64,000 nt of DNA from Euphorbia lathyris (GCF_963576675.1 NC_088912.1:56444395-56508394), one strand, 5' to 3'. Counted from the first letter of the stretch, positions 11,985 through 23,545 are shown. Numbers and translations are program-made. The notes: generated by a model from the letters alone, not told the origin.

Positions 11985-12370
11985 CTGGAAAATTCATCAC
12001 GGCGGCCGGAAAATTCATCGCGGTGGCCGGAAAATTCATCCTTCAGTTCTGTGTCTGTATATGTCCATGAAGAAAACGTTTTCTTATTGTATTCATTAAA
12101 TCTGGAAAAATCATCGGAAAAATTCATCGTGGTGGCCAGAAAATTCATCCTTGCCCCTCAATCGTTAATGGATTTTTCTTGCTGATTTCGACTAACAACT
12201 TGGTTTCGATTTCATTAATATTACTCGGTTAATTTCTGAATTGATGTTTGTGTTCCTTTTTACTTCATCATGGATTTATTTCTTAAGTTTCATTAAACTG
12301 TAGTTCAGTTTCGTGTTTGTATATGTCCACGAAGAAAACGTTTTCTTATTGCATTTATTAAATTTTTATC
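11985..12370 (+). repeat. Left block of GGCCGGAAAATTCATC repeats
   Basis: Short direct repeats of GGCCGGAAAATTCATC with intervening CGCGGT occur at 11988-12045 and 12129-12150. The string TATATGTCCA(T/C)GAAGAAAACG occurs near 12058 and near 12323. The same two motifs recur at 20865-21300 on the same strand, so the two blocks were probably one tandem repeat region split by the array between them. Confidence 0.6.
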
Positions 12371-12703
12371 CATTTTATATTAATTTTATTTTTTAAGATG
12401 GTTCATGGATATATACTGCCTTATTGTAGTCCGATTATTATTGTTTTAAAAAAATAATAATAATAAACCGAGAATTTCTTATGCAAATGTCATAAAAAAA
12501 AGGAAAGAAAACAACCATTTTCCTGCTTTGGTTTAATAGTTGTTCAATTTTCTAGATGATTTAGATATTAATATCATTTTGGATTCCAATGCAAGGATTA
12601 AATTAGAAAACAAAAAAAAAATTGAATTTTAATTTCAAATATGAAGACGTTTATTGCTCAATATCGAATGAAAAATCGAAAAATAAAACGTTTTTATGGA
12701 GAG

Positions 12704-12769
12704 AAACCAAGGATCGAACCTGGTCCTGGTTACTTAATGCACATCATACTTAACCATTTAGCTACAAGC
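12704..12769 (-). repeat. tRNA-like module 1 of the array
   Basis: On the minus strand an A-box-like TAGCTAAATGGTTA is followed about 40 bases later by the perfect B box GGTTCGATCC. CCAGG-TTCGATC-CTTGG forms a complete five-pair T arm with a seven-base loop. I see no clean anticodon stem or matching acceptor stem, so it looks like a tRNA-derived (SINE-head-like) module and not a tRNA gene. This copy has the best preserved B box. Confidence 0.6.
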
Positions 12770-13181
12770 ATCTTCTATAGCTCTTCTCAATAAAAAAAAA
12801 ACTATTAACTACGTAACGAAACCCTCCCTTCCTTACATAGAGTGCGGATTGCTCTACCCCAACCCAAATTTCATCTTCCTCACTCCCTTTTTTTCAACAC
12901 ATGCATTTATTGCATCTAATAAATGAGTTCTTTTATTCCTTTTTCACAAAATTTGATGCATATTGGGATCTACAAGTGTCCTAATTCTTTTAAAAGGAAT
13001 GAAAATAAGTATTCCATCCAAATCACTTGTTTGAATGATTTCATTTTTTTTAAAAAAAATTTATTTTATTGATAATTTTGTCCGTATATCACTACTAAAT
13101 CATTTTAACAAAAGCATACTAATACTCTATTTTTAATTGAAAATAAATAATCAAACTATAAAAATATAATAAGTTTTTATT

Positions 13182-13773
13182 GTGAGCTGTTAAATACCGC
13201 CATCAAATTCCTTTTCACCGCCATTTTTGGACTTTTTTTGCCCTTCTCATAATTTTGATCAAAAACTGAAAATTCTCTCTCCGAAATCATAAACCCGAAC
13301 AATGATAATTGAAATTATGAAAATAATTGATGTGTGACAATCTGAACCCCGAAAATGGATGATTACGAGTCGGAAACATTAAGATTTACATCTTTTTATC
13401 AAAGAACTCATGAAAATAATCCATATTTTTCATGACGATTTTGCATTTTTCGTCACAAAAAATAGGAGAATATTGAATTTTTCGTCACTAAAATTTTTAC
13501 GATTTTGCATATTTCAAAATTTAGCCTAAACGGATGTGACATCCGTTCCCACCATGGCTGGAACGGATGCGGCATACCATTCCCACCATGGCGGGAACGG
13601 ATGCCGCATCCGTTCCCACCATGGTGGGAATGGTATGCCGCATCCGTTTAGGCTAAATTTTGAATTTTCTCTCAAAAAAAAAATTTCCCAATTTCGACAA
13701 AAATTTTATGCTAATAGCAAAATGGTCCAATGGTGCGGTGATAAGGAATTTGGGTGCGCGATATAGCAATACC
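13182..13773. mobile_element. 592-bp Mutator-type MITE
   Basis: Inserted in the first unit of the array, where the other units read straight through from TTTTTATT to TCAAATAATG. The two ends form an imperfect terminal inverted repeat of about 60 bases; the clearest shared block is CAAATTCCTT(A/T)TCACCGC. The flanking nine bases are GTTTTTATT on the left and CTTGTTATT on the right, a target duplication with two differences. TIR length and nine-base duplication point to a non-autonomous Mutator-like element. It has no coding capacity; the small plus-strand ORF at 13536-13766 is a by-product of the internal palindrome. Confidence 0.75.
13515..13662. repeat. Nested GC-rich palindrome in the MITE
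   Basis: Outer arms 13515-13536 and 13641-13662 are perfect 22-base reverse complements. Inside them, arms 13570-13603 and 13607-13640 pair over 34 bases with one mismatch around a CCG loop. Further CATCCGTTCCC repeats fill 13537-13569. The region is much richer in GC than its surroundings and could form a long hairpin or cruciform. Confidence 0.9.
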
Positions 13774-14474
13774 CTTGTTATTTCAAATAATGAGAAACGT
13801 ATGTAGCATATAGGAGTTTTCATTTTATACGATGTATGTGGTTCAATTGTTATTTAAAAAATTAAGACCTAAAAAAATTACACATGTTAAAAATCCCTAT
13901 TGATGCTTAAATCGAGATTCTAAATATTACGTTACGTCACGGTAAGTTAACGAATTACGTTACATTACGTATTGTAAGGTCATGTCGATTGTTCGGATCC
14001 CACTGTTGTCGAGCTTAACATCTCACAAGAATTCCGTTTGAATCACAATGACTTATTTTGATAAAAGTTCAAAGTATTTATTCGAAAATAAATTACAATA
14101 TGATTTGAAAATCTAATAAAAAAGAATGACTTGGATAATACCTTACTTGTGTTTGAAGCAACTCAACATTGATATAACAAGCATTCTGTCTAACATTATT
14201 TATTCGAGCTAAGACGTGTATTGTAAGTTAACGAATTACGTTACATTTCGTATCGTAAGCTCATGCCAATTGTTCAGATCCAACCGTTGTCGAGCTTAAC
14301 GTCTCACAAGAATTCTGTTTCAATCACAATGACTTATTTCGCTCAAAATATCCAATGTATTTATTCGAGGATAAATTACAATATGATTTGGAAAAAAAAA
14401 TTGAATTTCAAATATGAAGACGTTTATTGCTCAATATCGAATGAAAAATCGAAAAATAAAACGTTTTTATGGAG

Positions 14475-14543
14475 AGAAACCAAGGATCAAACCTGGTCCT
14501 GGTTACTCAATGCACATCATACCTAACCATTTAGCTACAAGCA
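14475..14543 (-). repeat. tRNA-like module 2 of the array
   Basis: Same module as at 12704. The A-box-like TAGCTAAATGGTTAG is kept, while the B box has changed to GGTTTGATCC. Confidence 0.55.
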
Positions 14544-15634
14544 TCTTCTATAGCTCTTCTCAATTGAAAAAACTATTAACTACGTAACAAAACCCTCCCT
14601 TCCTTACATAGAGTGCAGATTGCTCTATCCCAATTCGAATTTCATCTTCCTCACTCCCTTTTTTTCAACACATGCATTTATTGCATCTAATAAATGAGTT
14701 CTTTTATTCCCTTTTCACAAAATTTGATGCATATTGGGATCTACAAGTGTCCTAATGCTTTTAAAAGGAATGAAAATAAGTATTCCATCCAAATCACTTG
14801 TTTGAATGATTTCATTTTTTTTAATTATTTTATTGATAATTTTATCCATATATTACTACTAAATCACATTTTAACAAAAGCATACTAATACTCTATTTTT
14901 AACTGAAAATAAATAATCAAACTATAAAAATATAATAAGTTTTTATTTCAAATAATGATAAACGTATGTAGCATATAGTAGTTTTCATTTTATACGATGT
15001 ATGTGGTTCAATTGTTATTTAAAAAATCCAGACCTAAAAAAATTACACATGCTAAAAATCAGTATTGATGCTTAAATCGAGATTCTAAATATTACGTTAC
15101 GTCACGGTATGTTAACGAATTACGTTACATTACGTAATGTAAGGTCATGTCGATTGTTCGGATCCCACTGTTGCCGAGCTTAACATCTCAAAAGAATTCC
15201 GTTTGAATCACAATGACTTATTTTGATAAAAGTTCAAAGTATTTATTCGAAAATAAATTACAATACGATTTGAAAATCTAATAAAAAAGACTGACTTGGA
15301 TAATACCTTGTGTTTGAAGCAACTCAACATTGATATAAAAAGCATTCTGTCTAACATTATTTGATTCGAGCTAAGACGTGTATTGTAAGTTAACGAATTA
15401 CGTTACATTACGTATTGTAAGCTCATGCCGATTGTTCAGATCCAACCATTGTCGAGCTTAACGTCTCATAAGAATTGCGTTTTAATCAAAATGACTTATT
15501 TCGCTCAAAATGTCGAATGTATTTATTCGAGGATAAATTACAATACGATTTGGAAAAAAAATTGAATTTCAAATATAAAGACGTTTATTGCTCAATATTG
15601 AATGCTAAATCAAAAAATAAAATGTTTTTTACGA

Positions 15635-15702
15635 AGAAACCAAGGATTAAATCTAGTTCTGGTTACTCAGTGCACATCATACCTAACCATTTAGCTACAA
15701 GC
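15635..15702 (-). repeat. tRNA-like module 3 of the array
   Basis: Same module. The A box is intact, but the B-box region reads GATTTAATCC and the T-arm pairing is weakened. Confidence 0.5.
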
Positions 15703-16800
15703 ATCTTCTGTTGCTCTTCTCAATCGAAAAAACTATTAACTATGTAACGATGCCCTCCATTCCACACATAGAGTGCGGATTGCTCTACCCCAATCTGAAT
15801 TCATCTTCCTCACTCCCTTATTTTTCAACACATGCATTTATTGCATCTCATAAATATGTTCCTTTATTCCCTTTTCATAAAATTTGATGCATATTGGGAT
15901 CTACAAGTGTCCTAATGCTTGTAAAGGGAATGAAAATAAGTATCCCATCCAAATCACTTATTTGAATGATTTCATTTTTTAAAAAACAAATTATTTTATT
16001 GATAATTTTGTTTGTATATCACTACTACATCACATTTTAACAAAAGCATAATAATACTCTATTTTTAACTGAAAATAAATAATCAAACTATAAAAATATA
16101 AGTTTTTATTTCAAATAATGATAAACGTATGTAACATAAAGTAGTTTTCATTTTATACGATGTATGTGGTTCAATTGTTATTTAAAAAATTCAGACCTAA
16201 AAAAAATTACACATGCTAAAAATCCTATTGATGCTTAAATCGAGATTCTAAATATTATGTTACGTCACGGTAAGTTAACGAATTACGTTACATTACGTAT
16301 TGTAAGGTCATGTCGATTGTTTGGATCCCACTGTTGTCGAGCTTAACATCTCACAAGAATTCCGTTTGAATCACAATGACTTATTTTGATAAAAGTTCAA
16401 AATATTCATTCGAAAATAAATTACAATACGATTTGAAAATCTAATAAAAAAGATTGACTTGGACAATACCTTACTTGTGTTTGAAGCAACTCAACATTGA
16501 TATAGGAAGCATTCTATCTATCATTATTTGATTCGAGCTAAGACACGTTTGTAAGTTAGCGAATTACGTTACGTTGCGTATTGTAAGCTCATGTCGATTG
16601 TTCAGATCCAACCGTTGTCGAGCTTAATGTGTCACAAGAATTCTGTTTCAATCACAATGACTTATTTCGCTCAAAATGTCCAATGTATTTATTCGAGAAT
16701 AAATTACAATACGATTTGGAAAAAAAATTGAATTTCAAATATGAAGACGTTTATTGCTCAATATTGAATGCTAAATCGAAAAATAAAACGTTTTTATGGA

Positions 16801-16867
16801 GAAACCAGGGAAAGAACCTGGTCCTGGTTACTTAGTGCACATCATACCTAACCATTTAGCTACAAAC
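16801..16867 (-). repeat. tRNA-like module 4 of the array
   Basis: Same module. The A box is intact, and the B-box region reads GGTTCTTTCC. Confidence 0.5.
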
Positions 16868-17760
16868 ATCTTTTGTTGCTCTTCTCAATCGACAAAACTA
16901 TTAACTACGTAACGAAACCCTCCCTTCCACACATAGAGTGCGGATTACTCTACCCAAATCCGAATTTCATCTTACTCACTCCCTTTTTTTCAACACATGC
17001 ATTTATTGCATCTAATAAATGAGTTTCTTTATTCCCTTTTCACAAAATTTGATGCATATTGGGATCTACAAGTGTCCTAATGCTTGTAAAGGGAATGAAA
17101 ATAAGTATTCCAGCCAAATCACTTGTTTGAATGATTTCATTTTTTTAAAAAAAAATTATTTTATTGATAATTTTGTCCGTATATCACTACTAAATCACGT
17201 TTTAACAAAAGCATACTAATACTCTATCTTTAACTGAAAATAAATAATCAAAATATAAAATATAAGGTTTTATTTCAAATAAATAATCAAACTCATGTCG
17301 ATTGTTCGGATCCCACTTTTGTCGAGCTTAACATCTCACAAGATGTCTGTTTCAATCATAATGACTTATTTCGCTCTAAAATGTCCAAAGTATTTATTCG
17401 AGAATAAATTACAACATGATTTGGGAATCTAATAAAAAAGACTGACTTGGACAAGACTTTACTTGTGTTTGAAGCAACTCAACATTGATACAGGAAGCAT
17501 TCCATCTAAAATTGTTTGATTCGAGCTAAGAAACATCACGATAATTTAACGAATTACGATACGTATTGTAAGCTCATTCCAATTGTTCGGATCCAACCGT
17601 TGTCGAGCTTAACGTCTCACAAGAATTCCGTTTCAATCACAATGTATTTATTCGAGAATAAATTACAATATGATCTGAAAAAAATAATTGAATTTCAAAT
17701 ATAAAGACGTATATTGCTCAATATTGAATGCAAAATCGAAAAATAAAATGTTTTTATGAA

Positions 17761-17827
17761 GAAACCAAGGATCAAACCTGATCCTGGTTACTCAATGCAC
17801 ATCATACCTAACCATTTAACTACAAGC
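17761..17827 (-). repeat. tRNA-like module 5 of the array
   Basis: Same module. The A box has one change (TAGTTAAATGG), and the B-box region reads GGTTTGATCC. Confidence 0.5.
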
Positions 17828-19700
17828 ATCTTCTGTTGCTCTTCTTAATCGAAAATACTATTAACTACGTAACAAACCCCTCCCTTCCACACATAGAATG
17901 CGAATTGCTCTACCCCGATCCGAATTTCATCTTCCTCACTCCCTTTGATTGTCAACACATGCATTTATTGCAGCTAATAAATGAGTTCCTTTATTCCCTT
18001 TTCACAAAATTTGATGTATATTGGGATCTACAAGTGTCCTAATGCTTTTAAAGGAAATGAAAATAAGTATTTCATCCAAATATGATTTCTTTTTTTAAAA
18101 TAAAATATTTTGTTGATAATTTTGTCCTTATATCACTACTAAATCATGTTTTAACAAAAGCATACTAATACTCTATTTTTAACTGAAAATAAATAATCAA
18201 AATATAAAAATATAAGGTTTTATTTCAAATAAATAATCAAACTCATGCCGATTGTTCGGATCCCACTGTTGTCGAGCTTAACATCTCATAAGAATTCCGT
18301 TTCAATCACAATGATTTATTTCGCTCTAAAATGTCCAATGTATTTATTCGAGAATAAATTACAACGTGATTTGAGAATCTAATAAAAAAGACTGACTTGG
18401 ACAAGACCTTACTTGTGTTTGAAGCAACTTAACATTGATACAGGAAGCATTCTATCTAAAATTGTTTGATTCGAGCTAAGAAACGTCACGGTAAGTTAGC
18501 GAATTACGTTACATTACGTATTGTAAGCTCATGTCGATTGTTTGGATCCCACTGTTGTCGAGCTTAACATCTCACAAGAATTACGTTTGAATCACAATGA
18601 CTTATTTTGATAAAAGTTCAAAGTATTTATTCGAAAATATATTACAATACGATTTGAAAATCTAATAAAAAAGACTGACTTAGACAATACCTTACTTGTG
18701 TTTGAAGCAACTTAACATTAATACAAGAAGCATTCTATCTAACATTTTTTTATTCGAGCTAAGACACGTATTGTAAGCTAACGAATTACGTTACGTTACT
18801 TACTGTAAGCTCATGTCGATTGTTTGGATCCCACTATTGTTGAGTTTAACATCTCACAAGAATTTCATTTGAATCACAATGACTTATTTTGATACAAGTC
18901 CAATACGATTTGAAAATCTAATAAAAGGGACTGACTTGGACAAGACTGTACTTGTGTTTGAAGCAACTGAACATGTTGTATCATTCCATAAAATTTCACA
19001 CTAATCGAAGAAGTACAATTATACAAGAAGCATTCTATCTAATATTGTTTTTTATTCGAGTTAAGAAACGTACTATAAGTTAACGAATTACGTTATTTTA
19101 CGTATTGTAAGCTCATGTCGATTGTTCGGATCCCAATGTTGTCGAGTTTAACATCTCAGATAATAAATTACTTCCTTTATTTCCTTTTCACAAAATTTGA
19201 TGCATCTTGGGATCTACAAGTGTCCTGATGATTTTAAAGAGAATAAAAAAACATTTCATCCAAATTATTTGTGTGAATGATTTTTTTTTTTAAATTCATT
19301 TTGTTGATAATTTTGTCCTTATATCACTACTAAATCATGTTTTAACAAAATCATACTAGTACTATATTTTTAACTGGAAATAAATAATCAAACTATAAAA
19401 TTACAAGGTTTTATTTCAACTAATGATAAACGTATAGTAATTTTTATTTTAAAGGATGTATGTGGTTCAATTGTTAAGCAATCGAGATTCTAAATATTAT
19501 GTCACGGTAAGTTAACGAATTATGTTACGTTACGTATTGTAAGCTCATGTCGATTGTTCGGTTCCCACTGTTGTCGAGCTCAAAATTTACAGTATTCTGT
19601 TTCAATTACAATAAATATTTTGCTAAAAGTGCATTGTAATTATTCAAAAATAAATTACGATACGATTTGAAAACATAATGAAAGCGTTCTATTGTAATCC

Positions 19701-19815
19701 AAAAAAAATCATTTTCCAAAGACATAAACTTGATCGCAACAAATGAAGATGTTTATCCTTAACATTAATTTTGAAAATCCAAAGGCGGCACAATTAATGC
19801 TATGAATTAAAAAAA
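19701..19815. other. End of array, AT-rich
   Basis: No unit landmark is visible after about 19700. It ends in the run TTAAAAAAA that flanks the foldback element. Confidence 0.4.
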
Positions 19816-20791
19816 GGGATAAGGTACCAAAATAGGTCTAAGGTTTTTGGGTAAGTACCAATTTAGGCTCAACATTCAAAATAACACCAATATAGGCTTA
19901 ACGTTTACAACCTAATATCAATTTAGGCTTAACGTTTACAATATAGCATCAATTTAGGCCTCACGTACAAAATAACACCAATATAGGCTCAACGTTTACA
20001 AAATAATACGAATTTAAGCTTAACGTTTACAAAAATATATCCAATTTAAGCTAAACGTCACAATTAAATTAACCATATTATATTCTTTTCCTATTAACTT
20101 TATATGTTATCTTTTTATTTAGTTCTATATTCTTATTTATTACAATACAATTAATTAGTATTCTTTCCCATTAAGATCTTATATTTATTTTTCATCAATG
20201 ATTTCATGACTCCTAAATTTCATTGCTTATGTAATATATTTCAAACTAAAAGCAATTGGATATCCACAATATTTCGAACACTAGTGTTTGAAATATTGTG
20301 GATAGTCAATGACATATATCAATATTATTTTAACTAGTGTTCGAAATATTCAATTACTTTTAGTTTGCATATATTACATGAGCCATGGAATTTAGGAGTC
20401 ATGGAATGATTGATGAAAAACAAATATAAGGTTTTAATGAGCAAGAATACTAATTAATTGTATTATAATAAATAAGAAAATAGAACTAAATAAAAAGATA
20501 ACATATAAAGTTAATAGGAAAAGAATATAATATGGTTAATTTAATTGTGACGTTTAGCTTAAATTGGATATATTTTGTAAATGTTAAGCTTAAATTCGTA
20601 TTATTTTGTAAACGTTAAGTTTATATTGGTGCTATTTTGTATGTGAGGTCTAAATTGATGTTATATTGTGAACGTTAAGCCTAAATTGATATTAAGTTAT
20701 AAACGTTAAGCCTATATTGGTGCTATTTTGAAAGTTGAGCCTAAATTGGTACTTACCCAAAAACCTTAGGCCTATTTTGATACCTTATCCC
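19816..20791. mobile_element. 976-bp foldback MITE, copy 1
   Basis: Begins GGGATAAGGTACC and ends with its reverse complement. The whole element is two inverted arms of roughly 450-480 bases (about 19816-20290 and 20330-20791) around a short centre. Each arm contains tandem 30-40-base units built on AATTTAGGCTTAACGTTTAC. Flanks are TTAAAAAAA on the left and TTTAAAAAAA on the right, compatible with a nine-base target duplication in an A run. Copy 2 of the family is at 27370. Confidence 0.85.
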
Positions 20792-20853
20792 TTTAAAAAA
20801 ATCACATAAACGGCTAACAATTTCCTAAGTAGTATTTGTAGAAGTGACTCTTC

Positions 20854-21330
20854 AGTTTCTTGTTTTTATATGTCCATGAATAACACATTTTCTTATTGTA
20901 TTTATTAAATTTTTATTCATTTTTTCAAGGTGGCCGGAAACTGGAACCTTGTGGCCGGAAACTGGAACATTGCGCCGGAAACATCAACCTTGTGGCTGTT
21001 CAGTTCTTGTTTTTATATGTCCATGAAGAAAACGTTTTCTTATTGCATTTATTTAATTCTTATTCATTTTTTCACGGTGGCCATAAAATTCATCGCGGTG
21101 GCCGAAAACTGGAACCTTGCGCCGGAAACATCAACCTTGTTGCTGTTCAATTTCTTGTGTTTATATGTCCATGAAGAAAACGTTTTCTTATTGCATTTAT
21201 TTAATTTTTATTCATTTTTTCACGGTGGCCGGAAAATTCATCGCAGGTGGCCGGAATCTGGAACCTTGTGGCCGGAATCTGGAAATGGTGCGCCGGAATC
21301 TTCAACCTTGTGGCTGAGATTTTCTGTAAA
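20854..21330 (+). repeat. Tandem repeats of about 148 bp with GGCCGG motifs
   Basis: The string TGTCCATGAA recurs at about 20871, 21018 and 21166, giving periods of 147 and 148. Each unit contains the TTTTCTTATTG tract, TTTATTCATTTTTTCA and then one or two GGTGGCCGGAAA motifs. Overlapping plus-strand ORFs (20896-21370) arise from the repeat and are not considered genes. Confidence 0.8.
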
Positions 21331-21488
21331 AATTGTGTATTGTAAAGATAAATGGAGAGAGAAAGTCTAAGAATTAATTAAGGAGAGAGAAATATGATAT
21401 GCATTTATTGAGGGGTTATTTTATTTTGGTTCCATGGGATAGGTTGAAACCATTGAAAACTTTCCCATATATATATATATATATATAG

Positions 21489-23038
21489 GATTCCACTCCT
21501 CCGCGATCCAAAATTATTGTGGAAGATACCAAGAAGAATACGTCTTGGTATAATGCTCTTGTTGATCATATTGAGGTTCGTGAGGCTGATTTTGATAAGT
21601 TATTTGAGTCATTTATTGACATTGATGGAGAGGGGTAAGGATGCTGGTAAGGGTAAGGATGAAGAGGGTGATACGTATTAGGAGGGTGCTACTAATGTAG
21701 GTGATGGAGTTGATGTGAAAGATATGCCATCCCATGATGTCATATCCGAGATCCGTACTATGTTCACGAGCACCAAAAGTGGTGTAAGGGTCAATTTGAT
21801 GCGGTGGATAAAAAGGTGTCGGTATTAGACAACAAAATGACGGATTTGGTCAAAGATGTCCGTACCTTAGAGGAAAAGGTTCGCACCTTGGAAGGTTTGG
21901 GATGGGAGGATGTTGAGGTAACATTATTGAATTCTATCTATTATTTTTTTGAATTCTGTACTTTTATTTTGTTGAATTCTAATTGACAGCGGGAAGACGT
22001 GAAAGGACAGCCAGATGACGAATATGAACAAGATGTTGATAGTCCCAAGATGTAGTTATCATTGATGAAAAGCGGCGTATAAGGAAACGAGGACCTTTGT
22101 TGCGGTCCCCGTACACTGCTTACGATACTATAAAGGCAAAAAAGATCAAGCAAATGGTGAAGGTCCATACTAGTTTAGGCAATTCAATCGATCCGAACAT
22201 GCAAGAGGAATACATACAATGGAAAATGAGTTCACATGACAATACGAAGGTTGTGAATGGTATTATATTAACGCCAGATGTTGACTGGTTCACTCTTTTA
22301 AACACTAGACCTAACTGCGTTGAGGGAGAGGTATGTAGTACTTGTTATCGTTATGGTTTTTTTGTTATTGTTATCGTTATGGTTTTTTTTATTATTGTTA
22401 TTGTTTGTTTGGATGTATCAGCACATCGATGCATTTTTTTGGTTAATGAAGCACCGTCAACATGATATGCACGATGTTTGTTTGGATTGGACTATGGTTA
22501 ATGCATTAGTGATGAGATGGTTACGACGCATATTGGTGTCCAAAGCCGACTGCATTGACCCGGGGTACAAATATGAACAACTATATGTTGATATTGTTAA
22601 TGGATCCGTGAAAGATGCTTACTTGAAACCTTGGAGGGAAATTCGAAGGGTATTTATGCCATTTAACATCAACAATATACACTGGATATGTGGTGAGCTA
22701 AACTTGGCGGAGGGGCATCTCCGCATTGCCTATATACATACTATCATGAAGAGAAAATGGCCAAGTTTTTGGAGCCATTTTTCATTGCCATTCTTAGGAT
22801 CATGAAACAAGCCGGATACTACGGACCAGCTGCCACCAACGTACCAATAATTCGCTAGAGCATGGTAGCTGGAGTGCCACATCAGGAGTCTCAATTGAAT
22901 GATTGTGGTGTTTTTACTTGTATTTTTGCACAGTATTTGTCTGAAGGCCGTGAGTTTGATTTTACGGGAACTGATGGTGTTTATTTTAGGAATCGTATAG
23001 CTGTAGAGTTATTTCATTGTACTCTATTGGACTATTAA
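21489..23038 (+). pseudogene. DUF1985-ULP1-like gene, exons 3-5 (C48 protease-like)
   Basis: Continues the gene at 11139. Exon 3 starts DSTPPRSKIIVEDTKK. Inferred introns are 21918-21989 (GTAACA...GACAG) and 22331-22421 (GTATGT...ATCAG). The last exon encodes HIDAFFWLM, VFMPFNINNIHWI and, after a frameshift near 22735, LNDCGVFTCIFAQYL. HW and NDCG are the His and Cys positions of ULP1/C48 SUMO-protease-like domains; the intervening Asp region is lost at the frameshift. Further damage: an in-frame stop in exon 3 near 21636, a stop near 22053 and TAG at 22856-22858. The frame ends with TAA at 23036-23038. ULP1-like genes carried beside mudrA-type transposases are known in plant MULEs (the Kaonashi group). 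Confidence 0.75.
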
Positions 23039-23079
23039 ACTTATATATGTATGAATTTTGGGTGAATATTGACTGACAA

Positions 23080-23300
23080 TGGATGAATTTTGGTTGAAAG
23101 TGGATGAAATATCAAATGCGGATGGCAAGTATGAAAAGTGTGAATCGCATTGTAATGCCTGAATCGCATTTTGAATTAATGCGAATGACATTGTTTTGTC
23201 TGCATCGCATGTTATATAAATGTGAATCGCATTGTATTGTCTGAATGGCATTTTGAATTAATGCGAATCACATTGTTTTATCTGCATCGCATTTTATATA
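23080..23300. repeat. GAATCGCATT-type direct repeats
   Basis: Imperfect repeats of (T)GAATCGCATTxTxxTGxCTG and TGCATCGCATxTTATATAAATG run through this AT-rich stretch. Similar GCGATTGCATT and GAATCACAATG words recur at about 26195-26350, beyond the transposase gene. The two blocks may be related ends of the MULE. Confidence 0.6.
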
Positions 23301-23324
23301 AATGAGAATCTTAAACATATATGG

Positions 23325-23545
23325 AACTTGAGTGGAACTAATTGAAACTGGGTGAAAGTTATTGAAACTGAATGAAACTAATTGAAATTGGGTGAAAGTT
23401 ATTTAAACTGAATGAACTAATTGAAATTGGGTGAAAGTTATTGAAACTGAATGAAACTAATTGAAATTGAGTGAAACTAATTGAAATTAAATGAAACTAA
23501 TTGAAATTGAATGAAAGTTATTAAAATTGAATTCAATATTACATT
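23325..23545 (+). repeat. 20-bp minisatellite
   Basis: About ten imperfect copies of a 20-base unit alternate between GAAACTAATTGAAATTGGGT and GAAAGTTATTGAAACTGAAT, which gives a 40-base higher period in the first half. Noncoding. Confidence 0.85.

Larger units (their letters stand above)
12600..19700 (+). repeat. Tandem array with 1,163-bp higher-order period
   Basis: The landmark TTGTCGAGCTTAAC recurs, with minor changes, at about 14007, 14288, 15170, 15451, 16333, 16614, 17313, 17600, 18267, 18553, 18834, 19138 and 19570. The first six are spaced 281, 882, 281, 882, 281. That gives a higher-order unit of 1,163 bases repeated with the same length, containing two ~281-bp subunits. From 16.6 kb onward the long spacer shortens to 699 and 667, then the short subunit alone repeats at 281-304. 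The first visible copy starts near 12600 and is lengthened by an inserted MITE. Short ORFs in it are by-products. I know no family name for it. Confidence 0.85.
11786..21466. mobile_element. Candidate composite transposon inserted in a TA run
   Basis: The left end reads GGGGTTGGTCTTAATGGTAT. The reverse complement of the right end reads GGGAAAGTTTTCAATGGTTT. They share GGG and AATGGT(A/T)TCA at similar spacing, a weak terminal inverted repeat. Both ends sit directly against long TA runs that could be the duplicated target. Related CGGCCGG-containing repeat units occur just inside each end. No transposase is visible. The inverted repeat is imperfect, so this is a hypothesis. Confidence 0.3.
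11708..21488 (+). other. Inferred 9.8-kb intron of the ULP1-like gene
   Basis: Donor GTGAGT at 11708 and acceptor ATATATAG ending at 21488 flank exons that join in phase 0 (FEILN then DSTPP). The original intron was probably under 100 bases and held a TA dinucleotide run, since TA runs remain at both ends (11757-11785 and 21467-21486). Everything between them is a stack of repeats annotated separately. This is inference from splice signals and frame; no transcript evidence is available. Confidence 0.55.

Noticed and set aside
13536..13766. ORF of 76 codons with repeated HHGGNGC text
   Set aside because: It translates the palindromic centre of a MITE.
12704..17827. Functional tRNA genes
   Set aside because: No anticodon stem or acceptor stem can be formed; only the T arm and promoter boxes are recognisable.
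12600..19700. CRISPR-like array
   Set aside because: Units are hundreds of bases long, there are no short conserved repeats with unique spacers, and the window is plant DNA.
20896..21370. Overlapping plus-strand ORFs of 92, 146 and 66 codons
   Set aside because: All arise from the 148-bp tandem repeat in different frames with the same repeated text.
22097..22305. Minus-strand ORFs opposite the ULP1-like exons
   Set aside because: Shadows of the plus-strand exon, without motifs.
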